DNA of 39,219 nucleotides. Origin: UBA1081 sp045658165. GTDB lineage: Bacteria > Bacillota > Clostridia > Oscillospirales > Acutalibacteraceae. Every line of letters starts with the position of its first letter. Position 1 is the first letter of the stretch. The translations under genes were made by a program, and so were the position numbers. The notes under the pieces were generated by a model. That model did not search any database. It was given only the letters and a program-made list of their open reading frames with translations, and was not told the DNA's origin. The stretch lies in contig JAZOUN010000114.1 of NCBI GenBank assembly GCA_045658165.1, positions 1 through 39,219 of the forward strand. The letters run 5' to 3'. Positions 1 to 8,006 of the stretch are shown here, piece after piece.

Positions 1-396
1 GCCGTCATGCTTCTTGCCGAATGCAGCCATGTTGTAGTCTGCGCCGAGTTCATACTTTGTCTTAGCTTCTGTAGCAGCAACAGCTTTACCTTCTGATGTC
101 CAAGCTGCATCTGCCTGAAGTGTGTCAGCCTTAACGTCAACGATTTTGCCTTCTGCATCAAGAAGAACTGCAACTGCTGTTGTGTTTACAGCTGCATCAC
201 CGTTTGTGTCGCCGTCTGCGTTCTTGGGTTCGTCCATTTCTGTAACAATACCGAAACCAAACTTGAGAGCTGATGTTTCAACTGCTTCTGCTTCTGTTGT
301 GTTTTCTTCTGTTGTTGCTGTGTCACCGCAACCTGCTAATGCAGCAACAGAAACGAGCATAAGAATTGCCAAAAATACGCTAAATACTTTTTTCAT
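1..396 (-). CDS. Putative secreted lipoprotein, C-terminus beyond window edge
   Basis: The frame is open from an ATG at 396 to the left edge (132 codons, no stop), so the gene is partial. The first 22 residues form a lipoprotein signal: MKK, a hydrophobic stretch, then the lipobox LAGC with Cys23. A Thr/Glu-rich linker follows, then a domain with the segment AVAVLLDAEGKIVDVKADT and later ELGADYNMAAFGKKHDG. I have an impression of similar clostridial surface lipoproteins near flavin or electron-transfer genes, but no FMN-attachment motif is visible in the part present. The start is set by GGAG about 8 bases upstream. It lies past the end of the rnf operon with its own promoter, so it is probably a separate unit. 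The function is not assigned; outer-face partner of Rnf is only an inference. Confidence 0.75.
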   Translation of the reverse strand, partial: MKKVFSVFLAILMLVSVAALAGCGDTATTEENTTEAEAVETSALKFGFGIVTEMDEPKNADGDTNGDAAVNTTAVAVLLDAEGKIVDVKADTLQADAAWTSEGKAVAATEAKTKYELGADYNMAAFGKKHDG

Positions 397-425
397 GATA
401 ATTTGCTCCTTGTTTTTAATATTTT

Positions 426-472
426 AGGATTATATCCTTAGCTATTATTGCAAAAATAGAAAAAAAAGTCAA
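426..472 (-). promoter_or_regulatory. Promoter of the left-edge lipoprotein with a dyad at the start site
   Basis: Reading the minus strand, TTGACT (472-467) and AATAAT (449-444) are 17 bases apart, which fits a sigma-A promoter. Just downstream, around the expected transcription start, is a dyad with arms AGGAT and ATCCT separated by three bases (426-438). Its position suggests an operator, but the binding protein is unknown. Confidence 0.6.
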
Positions 473-509
473 CATACAACTCAAAAATTCACATTTTGTA
501 CATTTATTC

Positions 510-1016
510 TCAATAAATTTTCATGTTACTTGTGCGTTTTACAATAAGTGCTGACACAATTCCGATAAAAGCACCTGCAACAGTGCCTGTTATTGCAAGA
601 ACTATCATATAATAACCGATCTGAACAGTGTCAAGAAGTATTGCCGCAACAACAATCTGACCCGCATTATGCATAACAGCACCGGCAATGCTGACACCGG
701 TCATTGAGAATTTATCAATCTTTTTAAGTATGCCCATAACTGCAAGACTCAGCACTGCACCTGCAACACTGTAAGCAAATGTCATAAAATTACCGAACAG
801 AAGAGTTACCGCAAAAAGTCTTATACCTGAAACGATTGCAGCATCCCTGAGACCGAAACGGTAAAGCACAAAAGTAATAACAAGATTGGGCAGACCGATT
901 TTTACACCCGGTACAGCAGCCCATATCGGAGGAAGTATTGCCTCCACATAAGCTAAAATCAGTGCCACGGATGTAACTATTCCTAAAAATGCAATTCTTT
1001 TAGTCTGTTCTTTCAT
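510..1016 (-). CDS. Gx transporter / heptaprenyl diphosphate synthase component I-like membrane protein
   Basis: The 168-residue protein is almost entirely hydrophobic, with about five predicted membrane segments. It matches the Hpre_diP_synt_I/Gx transporter family in length and in features such as IPPIWAAVPGVKIGLPN-like text near residues 28-45 (here ILPPIWAAVPGVKIGLPN) and the later AGAVMHNAGQIVVA. Members often sit directly after a NusG_II protein in clostridia, exactly as here. The family has been named both a component of prenyl diphosphate synthesis and a small-molecule transporter; neither role is settled. It is the last gene of the rnf transcription unit, 22 bases after the NusG_II gene. 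The ribosome site is weak (AGGA about 13 bases upstream), suggesting lower expression. Confidence 0.75.
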   Translation of the reverse strand: MKEQTKRIAFLGIVTSVALILAYVEAILPPIWAAVPGVKIGLPNLVITFVLYRFGLRDAAIVSGIRLFAVTLLFGNFMTFAYSVAGAVLSLAVMGILKKIDKFSMTGVSIAGAVMHNAGQIVVAAILLDTVQIGYYMIVLAITGTVAGAFIGIVSALIVKRTSNMKIY

Positions 1017-1038
1017 AATATTTCTTCATTCCTGTTTT

Positions 1039-1422
1039 TTATGCAACAACGTCAAGTTCATTACTGTTTGCTGCCGCCTGAATTTCTATAACGACTTTGT
1101 GAGGAAGGCAGATAATACTCTCTCCCGCATAAGATACCGGCCTGTACTGTGTACATATTCCGTCGGGACAATCAGCGTGAGAAACATATGCTTCTGAATT
1201 TTCAATAACAAGAGTATTGACGTGTTCACCGTTTTCACCGGTTTTTATATCAACTGTTATATCCTCAGAAAGAGAATATCTGTATTTTTCGGTACCGTCT
1301 ATATTTACAACCACATCAGTACCGGCTTTTTTATTCAGATTTATAAACAAAATCCCTGTCACCGCTATCAATAAGATAACGGTGACAAGAATAATATCAT
1401 TGCGCGGTTTTTTATTTTTCAT
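1039..1422 (-). CDS. NusG domain II-containing exported/anchored protein
   Basis: The protein has 127 residues. Residues 9-28 form one N-terminal membrane anchor, and the rest should lie outside the cytoplasm. The C-terminal half carries the NusG domain II signature: HADCPDGICTQ followed about 20 residues later by CLPHKVVIEI. The three Cys residues in these motifs are typical of the small stand-alone NusG_II proteins that accompany rnf or flavin-related genes in Firmicutes. The ATG begins one base after the rnfB stop (TGA-T-ATG), so the two are translationally coupled. This is not the transcription factor NusG: it lacks the NGN and KOW domains. Its biochemical role is unknown; help with assembly or flavin/redox delivery to Rnf is an inference from context. 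Confidence 0.85.
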   Translation of the reverse strand: MKNKKPRNDIILVTVILLIAVTGILFINLNKKAGTDVVVNIDGTEKYRYSLSEDITVDIKTGENGEHVNTLVIENSEAYVSHADCPDGICTQYRPVSYAGESIICLPHKVVIEIQAAANSNELDVVA

Positions 1423-1423
1423 A

Positions 1424-2239
1424 TCAACCTATACGTCCGCTGAAGAAATCTGTTTTTTTAAGGCATTTTGCAGGACAATTATCAATACAAACGCCGCAAC
1501 CGTTACACTTATCATAATCAACAACTGCAAGGTTATTCACAACAGTAATTGCTTTTTCGGGACAATTGAGCTGACATTTCTTACATCCGATACATGCATT
1601 CTTACAGTTTTTACGCGCAGCTGCACCTTTTTCGGTATTACTGCACATAACAGCTGTCGTTGCACTCTTGGGAATCTTTTTTATAATCTTTTTGGGACAT
1701 GCCTTTGCACACTTACCGCAACAGATACATTTTGTGGGGTCAATATGAGCAAGACCGTCACAGATACGGATTGCATCAACGGGACAAACCTGTGCACAGT
1801 CTCCGCAACCGATACAGCCGTAAACACAAGAAGAAGGACCGCCGTAAATCATTTTTGCAGCAGCACAGCTTCTGATACCGTCATATATAACTTTTTCACT
1901 TGTTGCTTTGCAGCTTCCGTTACATGAAACAAAGGCAACAGATGCTTCTCCCGCTGCGACTTCAACACCGAGAATTTCAGAGAGCTTGCTTGCAACATCT
2001 CCGGCACCGGGGATACAAAGATTCGGTTCTGCCTTACCTGCAGCAACAGCCTCTGCATAGCTGTCGCAACCTGCAAATCCGCATGCACCGCAGTTTGCAC
2101 CGGGGAGAGCCTGACGGATATTCTTTACTTTTTCATCTTCCTCAACATGGAAGAAGTGTGATGCCAATGCAAGCAATATACCTGCAACCACACCGATAAC
2201 TGCCACAACAAGAAGAGCAGTCAAAATATCTGTAATCAT
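1424..2239 (-). CDS. rnfB: Rnf complex iron-sulfur subunit RnfB
   Basis: RnfB takes electrons from reduced ferredoxin and feeds the membrane part of the Rnf complex. It has 271 residues. The N-terminal membrane helix spans about residues 4-26. The RnfB-specific cluster motif follows (NCGACGFAGC with a further Cys about 16 residues on). Then come four ferredoxin-type motifs: CIGCGDCAQVCP, CICCGKCAKACP, CIGCKKCQLNCP and CNGCGVCIDNCP. This multi-cluster form is usual in Firmicutes. I place the start at 2239 (MITDILTALL) and not seven codons upstream, because AAGGAGGAG lies 7 bases before this ATG and would be inside the longer version. It lies 13 bases after rnfA and is coupled to the NusG_II gene downstream. 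Confidence 0.96.
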   Translation of the reverse strand: MITDILTALLVVAVIGVVAGILLALASHFFHVEEDEKVKNIRQALPGANCGACGFAGCDSYAEAVAAGKAEPNLCIPGAGDVASKLSEILGVEVAAGEASVAFVSCNGSCKATSEKVIYDGIRSCAAAKMIYGGPSSCVYGCIGCGDCAQVCPVDAIRICDGLAHIDPTKCICCGKCAKACPKKIIKKIPKSATTAVMCSNTEKGAAARKNCKNACIGCKKCQLNCPEKAITVVNNLAVVDYDKCNGCGVCIDNCPAKCLKKTDFFSGRIG

Positions 2240-2252
2240 AAACAGCTCCTCC

Positions 2253-2852
2253 TTAAGCAAATAAATTATCTACTATGCCGGCAAATCCGAAGAATGCCAT
2301 TGAAATAAATGATGCGGCAATCAATGTTACGGGAAGACCTTTGAATGCCTTCGGAACAAGTCTTTCGTTGATAAGTGAGCGCATACCTGAGAAAAGAACC
2401 ATTGCCAGCAGGAAACCGATACCGCAACCCAATGAACTTACCATTGATTCAAGGAAATTGAAACCGTCTGTGATGTTGTTGATTGTTACACCGAGAACAG
2501 CACAGTTTGTTGTGATAAGAGGCAGGTAAACACCAAGACTCTTATGAAGAGAAGGAATAAACTTCTTGAGCACGATTTCAATAAACTGAACAAGTGCCGC
2601 AATAACAAGAATAAACACAATAGTCTGTGTGTATTCAAGACCGAGTTTATTAAGAATGAACATCTGTATAGGCCATGTTACTGCTGTTGCAACAAGCATG
2701 ACAAAGATAACAGAAATACCCATACCTACAGCCTGATTAAGCTTTTTTGATACACCGAGGAAAGGGCATATACCGAGGAATCTGTTCAGAACATAGTTGT
2801 TTACAAGAACAGATGACATAAGAATAACAACCAGACCTTTGAAAGTATCCAT
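2253..2852 (-). CDS. rnfA: Rnf complex membrane subunit RnfA
   Basis: The protein has 199 residues and six predicted membrane helices, the normal RnfA/NqrE size. RnfA and RnfE form an inverted pair in the membrane that holds a [2Fe-2S] cluster. The expected Cys ligands are visible at about residues 29 (LGICPFLGVS) and 117 (TTNCAVLGV). NNYVLNRFLG near the N-terminus is a family hallmark. The start overlaps the rnfE stop by one base (TAATG type), so translation is coupled within the operon. Confidence 0.96.
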   Translation of the reverse strand: MDTFKGLVVILMSSVLVNNYVLNRFLGICPFLGVSKKLNQAVGMGISVIFVMLVATAVTWPIQMFILNKLGLEYTQTIVFILVIAALVQFIEIVLKKFIPSLHKSLGVYLPLITTNCAVLGVTINNITDGFNFLESMVSSLGCGIGFLLAMVLFSGMRSLINERLVPKAFKGLPVTLIAASFISMAFFGFAGIVDNLFA

Positions 2853-3541
2853 TATGCACCCTCCTTTTCTGAACCGTTACAGCCGCCGTTACATGCACCG
2901 GCTGACGGACAGCCTGCACAAGAGAATTCTTTTTTCTTTATAATCTTGCCTTTTGTCAGAACATTAACAACAGCAATAAGGAAACCGTAAACCATAAGTC
3001 CGCCGGGAGCCTTTACAAGAATATCTATTGTGTGAGTGCTGATAAAGGGAACTTCAATACCTGCAAATGTACCTGCACCGAAAACTTCACGGATTATTGC
3101 CATTGCAAGAAGAGCAATTGTAAAACCAAGACCCATACCGATTCCGTCAAGAACTGATTTGCCTACGGAATTCTTACCTGCGAACATTTCTGCTCTGCCG
3201 AGGATAATACAGTTAACTGTGATAAGGGCAAGATACACACCGAGAAGCTCGTACATTTCGGGAAGATATGCATGCATGAACATCTGGACTATTGTAACGA
3301 ATCCTGCAATGATAACGATATAGCAAGGGATTCTTACTGTGTCGGGAATAAATTTACGAAGCAGTGAAATTACTGCGTTTGAACATATAAGAACAGCAGT
3401 AGCTGCAAGTCCCATACCGAGAGCACCTATAACGGATGTTGTTGTTGCAAGTGTGGGACATGTGCCGAGAATCAGCACAAAAACAGGATTCTCACGGAGC
3501 AACCCTTTAAGAAGAACAGTCATATTGTTTTCTTTATTCAT
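2852..3541 (-). CDS. rnfE: Rnf complex membrane subunit RnfE with cysteine-rich tail
   Basis: The protein has 229 residues and six predicted membrane helices, paralogous to RnfA. The shared [2Fe-2S] cluster ligands are Cys28 (LGTCPTLA) and Cys111 (VNCIILGRAEMFA). After the last helix (about residue 200) there is a hydrophilic tail beginning KGKIIKKKEFS. It contains C-x2-C-x5-C-x3-C, where most RnfE proteins simply stop after a short charged tail. The positively charged lead-in suggests the tail is cytoplasmic. The spacing would suit a metal or Fe-S site, but this is inference. It lies two bases after rnfG and overlaps rnfA by one base. Confidence 0.95.
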   Translation of the reverse strand: MNKENNMTVLLKGLLRENPVFVLILGTCPTLATTTSVIGALGMGLAATAVLICSNAVISLLRKFIPDTVRIPCYIVIIAGFVTIVQMFMHAYLPEMYELLGVYLALITVNCIILGRAEMFAGKNSVGKSVLDGIGMGLGFTIALLAMAIIREVFGAGTFAGIEVPFISTHTIDILVKAPGGLMVYGFLIAVVNVLTKGKIIKKKEFSCAGCPSAGACNGGCNGSEKEGA

Positions 3542-3543
3542 AA

Positions 3544-4713
3544 TCAGGCCTCTCCTTTCAGAATTTTCACAGCTTCAAATACTTTTGAAACAGCTGTCTT
3601 ATAACCGTTTGTTGTGATTGTTGCGCCTGCGATGGCATCAATTTCACCGTAATTGTCAGCAGTTTTGCCGTTGAACTGTGAATAGAATGATTCATCAGCA
3701 CAAGCAGAACCGATACCGTCGCTTTCGCTCTGATATGTGGTTTCACAATAAATAATTGTACCGTCTGCTGTAAGTGAAACCTTGATTCTGATGTGTTCGC
3801 CTGAGGGATAATAGTATTCGTCACCGTTTATACCGAAACCTGATGCTTTGAGATCAAACACATAATTTCCTGTTGCAGTTGTGTATGCTTTATCAATCTG
3901 AGAAGGCATATCGTAACCGCTTATATCGATTTCTGTAATTTCGGAATTGATTACAAGCTGTGCGTTTGCTTCTGTTGCAGCCTTGAGTGCGTCATCTGCC
4001 TGAGAAACAACATTGCCCTGTGCATCTGTGCCGATGAAGTTTTCACCTGAAACAAATACATAACCTGCGCCGTTCACTGCCTTATAAACAGCAGAAACAT
4101 CTGTAAGAGATTCAGCAATGAACATCTTTTCAAATTCACCTGCACCTGCAGGAAGAGCTGCTGTAAGATTATCAGCAAGAATCTGTGCTTCGTCTCTTAT
4201 ATCAACAGAACCGCCGCCAAGAATAATTGCAGAATTAAGAGCATCTTTTACTGCATCTTTATAGGCTGCAGTTGTTTTTGTTGCACCGGAAATAACATCA
4301 ACAGCGTCAATTGTGTCAGCTGTTGCACCGACAGTGCTTTCACCGTATGTCTTTTCATAGCCGAGTGTTTCATTACTTGAAAGACATGTCGCACCGGTAA
4401 CCGTACCGCTGCCGTCAACACCGACCATAATAACCATATCGGGACCGTAACCTGCTGTTGCAAGTTTAACAACAACACCGCCGTTTTTCTCTGTAAATGC
4501 TTCCGTAACAGTTGCGGGAAGCTCATATGCACTAATGTCAACTGCTGCAAATTCTTCACCATCGGGCATAACCACAAGTAATGCCTCGTCAGCTGCAGCA
4601 GATGCATTTTTTTCAATAACAGGTGCTGTAATATAGTTTGTCAGAGCAAGAAGCACTGCAACAACACCGCATATAACAGTCAATGCGCCTACACTTTTTA
4701 TATATTTTTTCAT
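3544..4713 (-). CDS. rnfG: Rnf complex FMN subunit RnfG, double-domain form
   Basis: RnfG carries a covalent FMN on a threonine outside the membrane and passes electrons within Rnf. A usual RnfG has about 180-210 residues; this one has 389. The N-terminal anchor is at about 10-30. Two FMN-binding domains follow: the first ends with SGATKTTAAYK (residues 142-152) and the second with AGATITTNGYK (362-372). Both keep the final Thr where flavin is attached. The second is closer to the family pattern, having DGIGSACADESFYSQFNGK (332-350) just before its motif. A linker of about 110 residues separates the domains. ApbE, which would attach the flavin, is not in this window. It overlaps rnfD by four bases and rnfE begins two bases after its stop. 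Confidence 0.93.
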   Translation of the reverse strand: MKKYIKSVGALTVICGVVAVLLALTNYITAPVIEKNASAAADEALLVVMPDGEEFAAVDISAYELPATVTEAFTEKNGGVVVKLATAGYGPDMVIMVGVDGSGTVTGATCLSSNETLGYEKTYGESTVGATADTIDAVDVISGATKTTAAYKDAVKDALNSAIILGGGSVDIRDEAQILADNLTAALPAGAGEFEKMFIAESLTDVSAVYKAVNGAGYVFVSGENFIGTDAQGNVVSQADDALKAATEANAQLVINSEITEIDISGYDMPSQIDKAYTTATGNYVFDLKASGFGINGDEYYYPSGEHIRIKVSLTADGTIIYCETTYQSESDGIGSACADESFYSQFNGKTADNYGEIDAIAGATITTNGYKTAVSKVFEAVKILKGEA

Positions 4714-5639
4714 TTCTTATCTCCTCCGAAAACCTTACGACCGGTTAAGGCATCAATAAAGGGGTTAAGTATATTCATAAGAAGTATCGCAAATGACACA
4801 CCTTCCGGATAACCGCCCCAGAAACGGATAAGTGCTGTGATAAGACCGGCACCTATACCGAAAACGATACATCCTTTGGGAGTTGTGGGAGATGTGACAT
4901 AATCGGTTGCCATAAAGAATGCACCGATAAGAAGTCCGCCGGAAAGAACCCATGCGAGAGCTCTTGTAAAATCGAAGCCTTCAACAAACAGTGAGAACAC
5001 AAAAACTGTTGCAATGAAGCTTACGGGAATGTGCCATGAGATAACTCTTCTGATAAGAAGATAAACAGCACCGATGATAAGAGCAAGTGAACATGTTTCA
5101 CCGATTGTACCGCCTACTTTACCGAGGAACAGGTCAAGCAGTTCGGGAGTTGTGCCTGATGCAAGATCTGCAAGAGGTGTAGCACCTGAAACAGCATCAA
5201 TTCCCTTGGGGAATGCAGCTTTTGTCATGGAGCCGAATGCCACAAGCATAAATACTCTTGCGGTAATTGCAGGGTTTACAATATTGCAACCGAGACCGCC
5301 GAAAATACATTTTACAACAACAATTGCAAAAACAGATGCAACACAAGCCTGCCATACGGGAACCTCAACAGAAAGGTTAAGCGCAAGAAGCAAACCTGTT
5401 ACAACAGCGCTCAGATCACCTACTGTCTGTTTCTTTTTCACAACAAGATTAAACAGAACTTCGGATACAACACAAGTTGCGATACATACAGCGATGATGA
5501 GGAGCGCCTGTGCACCGAAGAGAATCACACCTGCAATTGTTGCAGGAAGAAGTGAAAGTATAACATCAAGCATGCATCCGCGTGTTGTTCTGGAGCTGTG
5601 AATATGGGGAGACACCGAAACATGAAGTAATTTTTCCAT
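4710..5639 (-). CDS. rnfD: Rnf complex membrane FMN subunit RnfD
   Basis: The protein has 309 residues and about ten predicted membrane helices, homologous to NqrB. The covalent flavin site SGATPLADL is at residues 151-159, with Thr154 the likely FMN-bearing residue. CIFGGLGCNIVNPAITARVF (111-130) and DYVTSPTTPKG near the C-terminal third are strongly conserved in RnfD. RnfD is the main candidate for coupling redox chemistry to Na+ or H+ movement. Its ATG overlaps the rnfC stop (TAATG), and its end overlaps the rnfG start by four bases. Confidence 0.97.
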   Translation of the reverse strand: MEKLLHVSVSPHIHSSRTTRGCMLDVILSLLPATIAGVILFGAQALLIIAVCIATCVVSEVLFNLVVKKKQTVGDLSAVVTGLLLALNLSVEVPVWQACVASVFAIVVVKCIFGGLGCNIVNPAITARVFMLVAFGSMTKAAFPKGIDAVSGATPLADLASGTTPELLDLFLGKVGGTIGETCSLALIIGAVYLLIRRVISWHIPVSFIATVFVFSLFVEGFDFTRALAWVLSGGLLIGAFFMATDYVTSPTTPKGCIVFGIGAGLITALIRFWGGYPEGVSFAILLMNILNPFIDALTGRKVFGGDKK

Positions 5640-6952
5640 TATTTTGCTGCCTCCTTTTCATTTGCAATTTTGTAATCCTTATAAGCAGCTTTAGCCATTT
5701 TATTCATCTGTACAAGAGGACGGTTAGCAGGACAGTTGAATGAACAGCAGCCGCATTCCATACAAACCTCTGCACCGTATTTACCTAAAACTTCAATATT
5801 TCCTGCTTCATATGACTTCGCTATCATAGCAGGATTTACACCGAGAGGACATGTATTCACACATGTTCCGCAGCGTATACATGCAGTCTGTTCAGGTACA
5901 GCAGCCTCTTTTGCAGAAAGCGCAAGAATCGCATTTGTCTGCTTGAGAACGGGAACATCGGTACCGGGAACTGCAATACCCATCATCGGACCGCCATAAA
6001 GAATCTTTTCAGGTTCTTCTCTGAAGCCTCCGCAGAAATCAAAAACATCTTTAAGTGCTGTTCCCACGGGAACAATTACATTCTTTGGTTGTTTTACTGC
6101 AGCACCGTCAACAGTAACAGTCTTTTCCACAAGAGGCATACCTGTTCTGAGATATTTTGCAATGAACGCAACAGTTGTACAGTTGCATACAATACAGCCC
6201 ACATCCGCAGGGAGACATCCTGCTTTTACAACTTTACCGGTTGTGTTGAAAATGAGAACCTTTTCACCGCCCTGAGGATATCTTGAAGGCAGAACCTTTA
6301 CTTTTACCTTGCTGTTTTTTGAAGCAATTTCCTGCATTTTTGCAATTGCTTCTTTTTTATTCTTTTCAATACCGATAATGAACTCACCGATATCAAAATA
6401 TTTATCTATAACGTCAATTGCATATGCAATATTTTCCGCATCATCAATCATTGTACGTGTATCACTTGTGATATAAGGCTCACATTCTGTACCGTTAATG
6501 ATGAACTGATCTATTTTTTTATCTGTGCTGAATTTCACGTATGTGGGGAAACCAGCACCGCCGAGACCTACAAGACCGCTCTGTTTCACTGCTTCAATAA
6601 AATCTTCCTTTGATTTTACGTCGGGAACAGAAACATCAGCCTTTGTATCAAGTCCGTCAGACTCGATAACAATTGCAGGCACATAACTGCCGTTTGAAAT
6701 AAGAATATCTGTAATTTTTGTAACGGTACCGGAAACACTTGCATAAACAGGAGAAGAAATAAAACCATCCTGCTGAGCAATAAGAGTGCCCACATCAACA
6801 TGATCCCCTGCTTTTACAACAGGAACCGCCGGTTTACCTATATGCATAACTGTCGGGATTGTTACTGACAACGGAGAAGTCATTCTCACAGCAGGACTGC
6901 CTGCAGTGTTTTTTCTGTGCGGCACATTTACGCCACGGAGAGAAAAAGCCAT
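5639..6952 (-). CDS. rnfC: Rnf complex NADH-side subunit RnfC
   Basis: RnfC is the soluble subunit that exchanges electrons with NAD(H). It has 437 residues, a normal Firmicutes length. The N-terminal barrel-sandwich part contains HRKNTAG (12-18) and a lipoyl-like GDHVDVGTLIAQ (49-60). The FMN/NADH-binding loop GLGGAGFPTYVK is at 129-140, and NGTECEPYITSDTRTM follows soon after. Two ferredoxin motifs, CIRCGTCVNTCP and CMECGCCSFNCP, lie at about 360 and 400. It is the first gene of the operon, with a leader of about 65 bases and a ribosome site AGAAAGGTAGG. The strong promoter at 7024-7052 reads into it. Confidence 0.97.
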   Translation of the reverse strand: MAFSLRGVNVPHRKNTAGSPAVRMTSPLSVTIPTVMHIGKPAVPVVKAGDHVDVGTLIAQQDGFISSPVYASVSGTVTKITDILISNGSYVPAIVIESDGLDTKADVSVPDVKSKEDFIEAVKQSGLVGLGGAGFPTYVKFSTDKKIDQFIINGTECEPYITSDTRTMIDDAENIAYAIDVIDKYFDIGEFIIGIEKNKKEAIAKMQEIASKNSKVKVKVLPSRYPQGGEKVLIFNTTGKVVKAGCLPADVGCIVCNCTTVAFIAKYLRTGMPLVEKTVTVDGAAVKQPKNVIVPVGTALKDVFDFCGGFREEPEKILYGGPMMGIAVPGTDVPVLKQTNAILALSAKEAAVPEQTACIRCGTCVNTCPLGVNPAMIAKSYEAGNIEVLGKYGAEVCMECGCCSFNCPANRPLVQMNKMAKAAYKDYKIANEKEAAK

Positions 6953-7023
6953 CGTTTTTAACCTACCTTTCTGTTGTTGTATATAAAAATACAGTCGTCT
7001 GCATTACACAGCATAGCAAGTAT

Positions 7024-7052
7024 ATTATATAACGGTACCAAAAAGATGTCAA
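7024..7052 (-). promoter_or_regulatory. Consensus promoter of the rnf operon
   Basis: On the minus strand, TTGACA (7052-7047) and TATAAT (7029-7024) are exactly 17 bases apart, a perfect sigma-A consensus. Transcription should begin near 7017 and run into rnfC. No terminator-like attenuator or riboswitch was recognised in the short leader. Confidence 0.85.
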
Positions 7053-7143
7053 TAAAACATGATGTACAAAATAAAGGTACAAACTTAAGCAATATCACTA
7101 ATTTTATTACAAAAAAGTTAAGCTTATATATACATGCTTTTGA

Positions 7144-7172
7144 TTGACAAACACCGGTCAAAGTGCTATTAT
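7144..7172 (+). promoter_or_regulatory. Near-consensus promoter of the mrp operon
   Basis: TTGACA (7144-7149) and TATTAT (7167-7172) are 17 bases apart, matching sigma-A in 11 of 12 positions. The start of transcription should be near 7179. This rules out the upstream in-frame TTG at 7144 and ATG at 7171 as start codons of mrpE, because both lie inside the promoter. The 91 bases between this promoter and the rnf promoter contain a near-identical direct repeat (AACTTAAGC at 7082 and AAGTTAAGC at 7115) that could bind a regulator. Confidence 0.8.
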
Positions 7173-7218
7173 GAGGTCGATTTACTATACCTATTATATA
7201 GAACAAGAGGTGTTCTTT

Positions 7219-7695
7219 TTGATAATCGTTATTCTCTTCTTATTATGGATACTTTTCAACGGCAGATTCACTGCAGATGCAGGAATGTTGCAGATATGCA
7301 TTGTAGGTCTTGTTGTTACAGCTTTTACTTGTATTGTTGCATATAAAACTCTTCACATTTCCGTAAAAACAGAACTTAAATATCTTAAAAAACTTCCGAT
7401 TCTGGCTTTATATGCCGTAGTTCTTGTAAAAGAAATCATTATATCAAACATCAAAATGGCAGGATTCATTTTCAGCAGAAAAAATTCAACCGAACCCGTT
7501 ATGATTCAGGTTAAAATCCCCCTTAAAACAAATTTCTGCAAGGTGATTCTTGCAAATTCAATAACACTCACTCCGGGAACCATTACTGCAGACTTCTGCG
7601 ATGATGTTTTCACAATCCATTGCATAGATGCTTCCCTTGCAGATGGTATTGAGTCATGTACTTTTGTAAAAATCCTTGAAAGGCTGGAAAAATAA
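7219..7695 (+). CDS. mrpE: Mrp-type cation/proton antiporter subunit E
   Basis: The protein has 158 residues from a TTG start, the normal MrpE/MnhE size. Two to three N-terminal membrane helices are followed by a cytoplasmic domain with ITLTPGTITAD, the hallmark of the family, and LEKILERLEK-like text at the end (here FVKILERLEK). The TTG at 7219 is chosen because AAGAGGTG lies about 7 bases upstream and because the longer frame would begin inside the promoter. MrpE is a small accessory subunit needed for stable assembly of the antiporter. Its stop overlaps the mrpF start. Confidence 0.9.
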   Translation: MIIVILFLLWILFNGRFTADAGMLQICIVGLVVTAFTCIVAYKTLHISVKTELKYLKKLPILALYAVVLVKEIIISNIKMAGFIFSRKNSTEPVMIQVKIPLKTNFCKVILANSITLTPGTITADFCDDVFTIHCIDASLADGIESCTFVKILERLEK

Positions 7696-8006
7696 TGTTA
7701 AGCACTGCATATTCGGTTTTATATACCGTTGTCCTGATACTTCTCGGCATTGCTGTTATGGCAGCGCTTATCAGATCAATAACGGGTAAAACAATAATCA
7801 ACCGTTTTATAGGTATAAACATGCTGACAACAATTGTTGCAATTGTTATATGTATACTCACCTTATTCCTGAAAGAAAGCTATCTGCCAGATGTTGCGCT
7901 GGTTTATGTAATACTCAGCTGTATCGCTGTTATGCTGCTGAATAAAATTTACATAAATCTCTTTCAGAAAGAAAAAGCAAAAAAGGAGGATGATTCAGAT
8001 GCTTGA
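7695..8006 (+). CDS. mrpF: Mrp-type cation/proton antiporter subunit F
   Basis: The protein has 103 residues and three predicted membrane helices. The family core is visible: R(A)LIRSITGKTIINRFIGINM-like text around residues 24-44, and LPDVALVYVILS near residue 65, where the Asp within a membrane helix is conserved in MrpF and thought to line the cation path. A charged tail (KEKAKKEDD) follows. It overlaps the end of mrpE by one base and the start of mrpG by eight. Confidence 0.93.
   Translation: MLSTAYSVLYTVVLILLGIAVMAALIRSITGKTIINRFIGINMLTTIVAIVICILTLFLKESYLPDVALVYVILSCIAVMLLNKIYINLFQKEKAKKEDDSDA

Noticed and set aside
1217..1927. 236-residue open frame on the plus strand
   Set aside because: It lies opposite rnfB and the NusG_II gene. 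Its Cys/Thr-rich composition is the complement of their codons, and it has no ribosome site or recognisable motif.
5074..5601. 175-residue plus-strand frame opposite rnfD
   Set aside because: RnfD is unambiguous in the other frame. The antisense product has shadow-like composition and no start signals.
7144..7218. N-terminal extension of mrpE from a TTG at 7144
   Set aside because: The TTG is the -35 box of a strong promoter, so the extension would not be transcribed.
6953..7218. Riboswitch or Rex site in the rnf-mrp gap
   Set aside because: The leaders are short, and no known riboswitch fold or TTGTGA-type Rex palindrome was seen.
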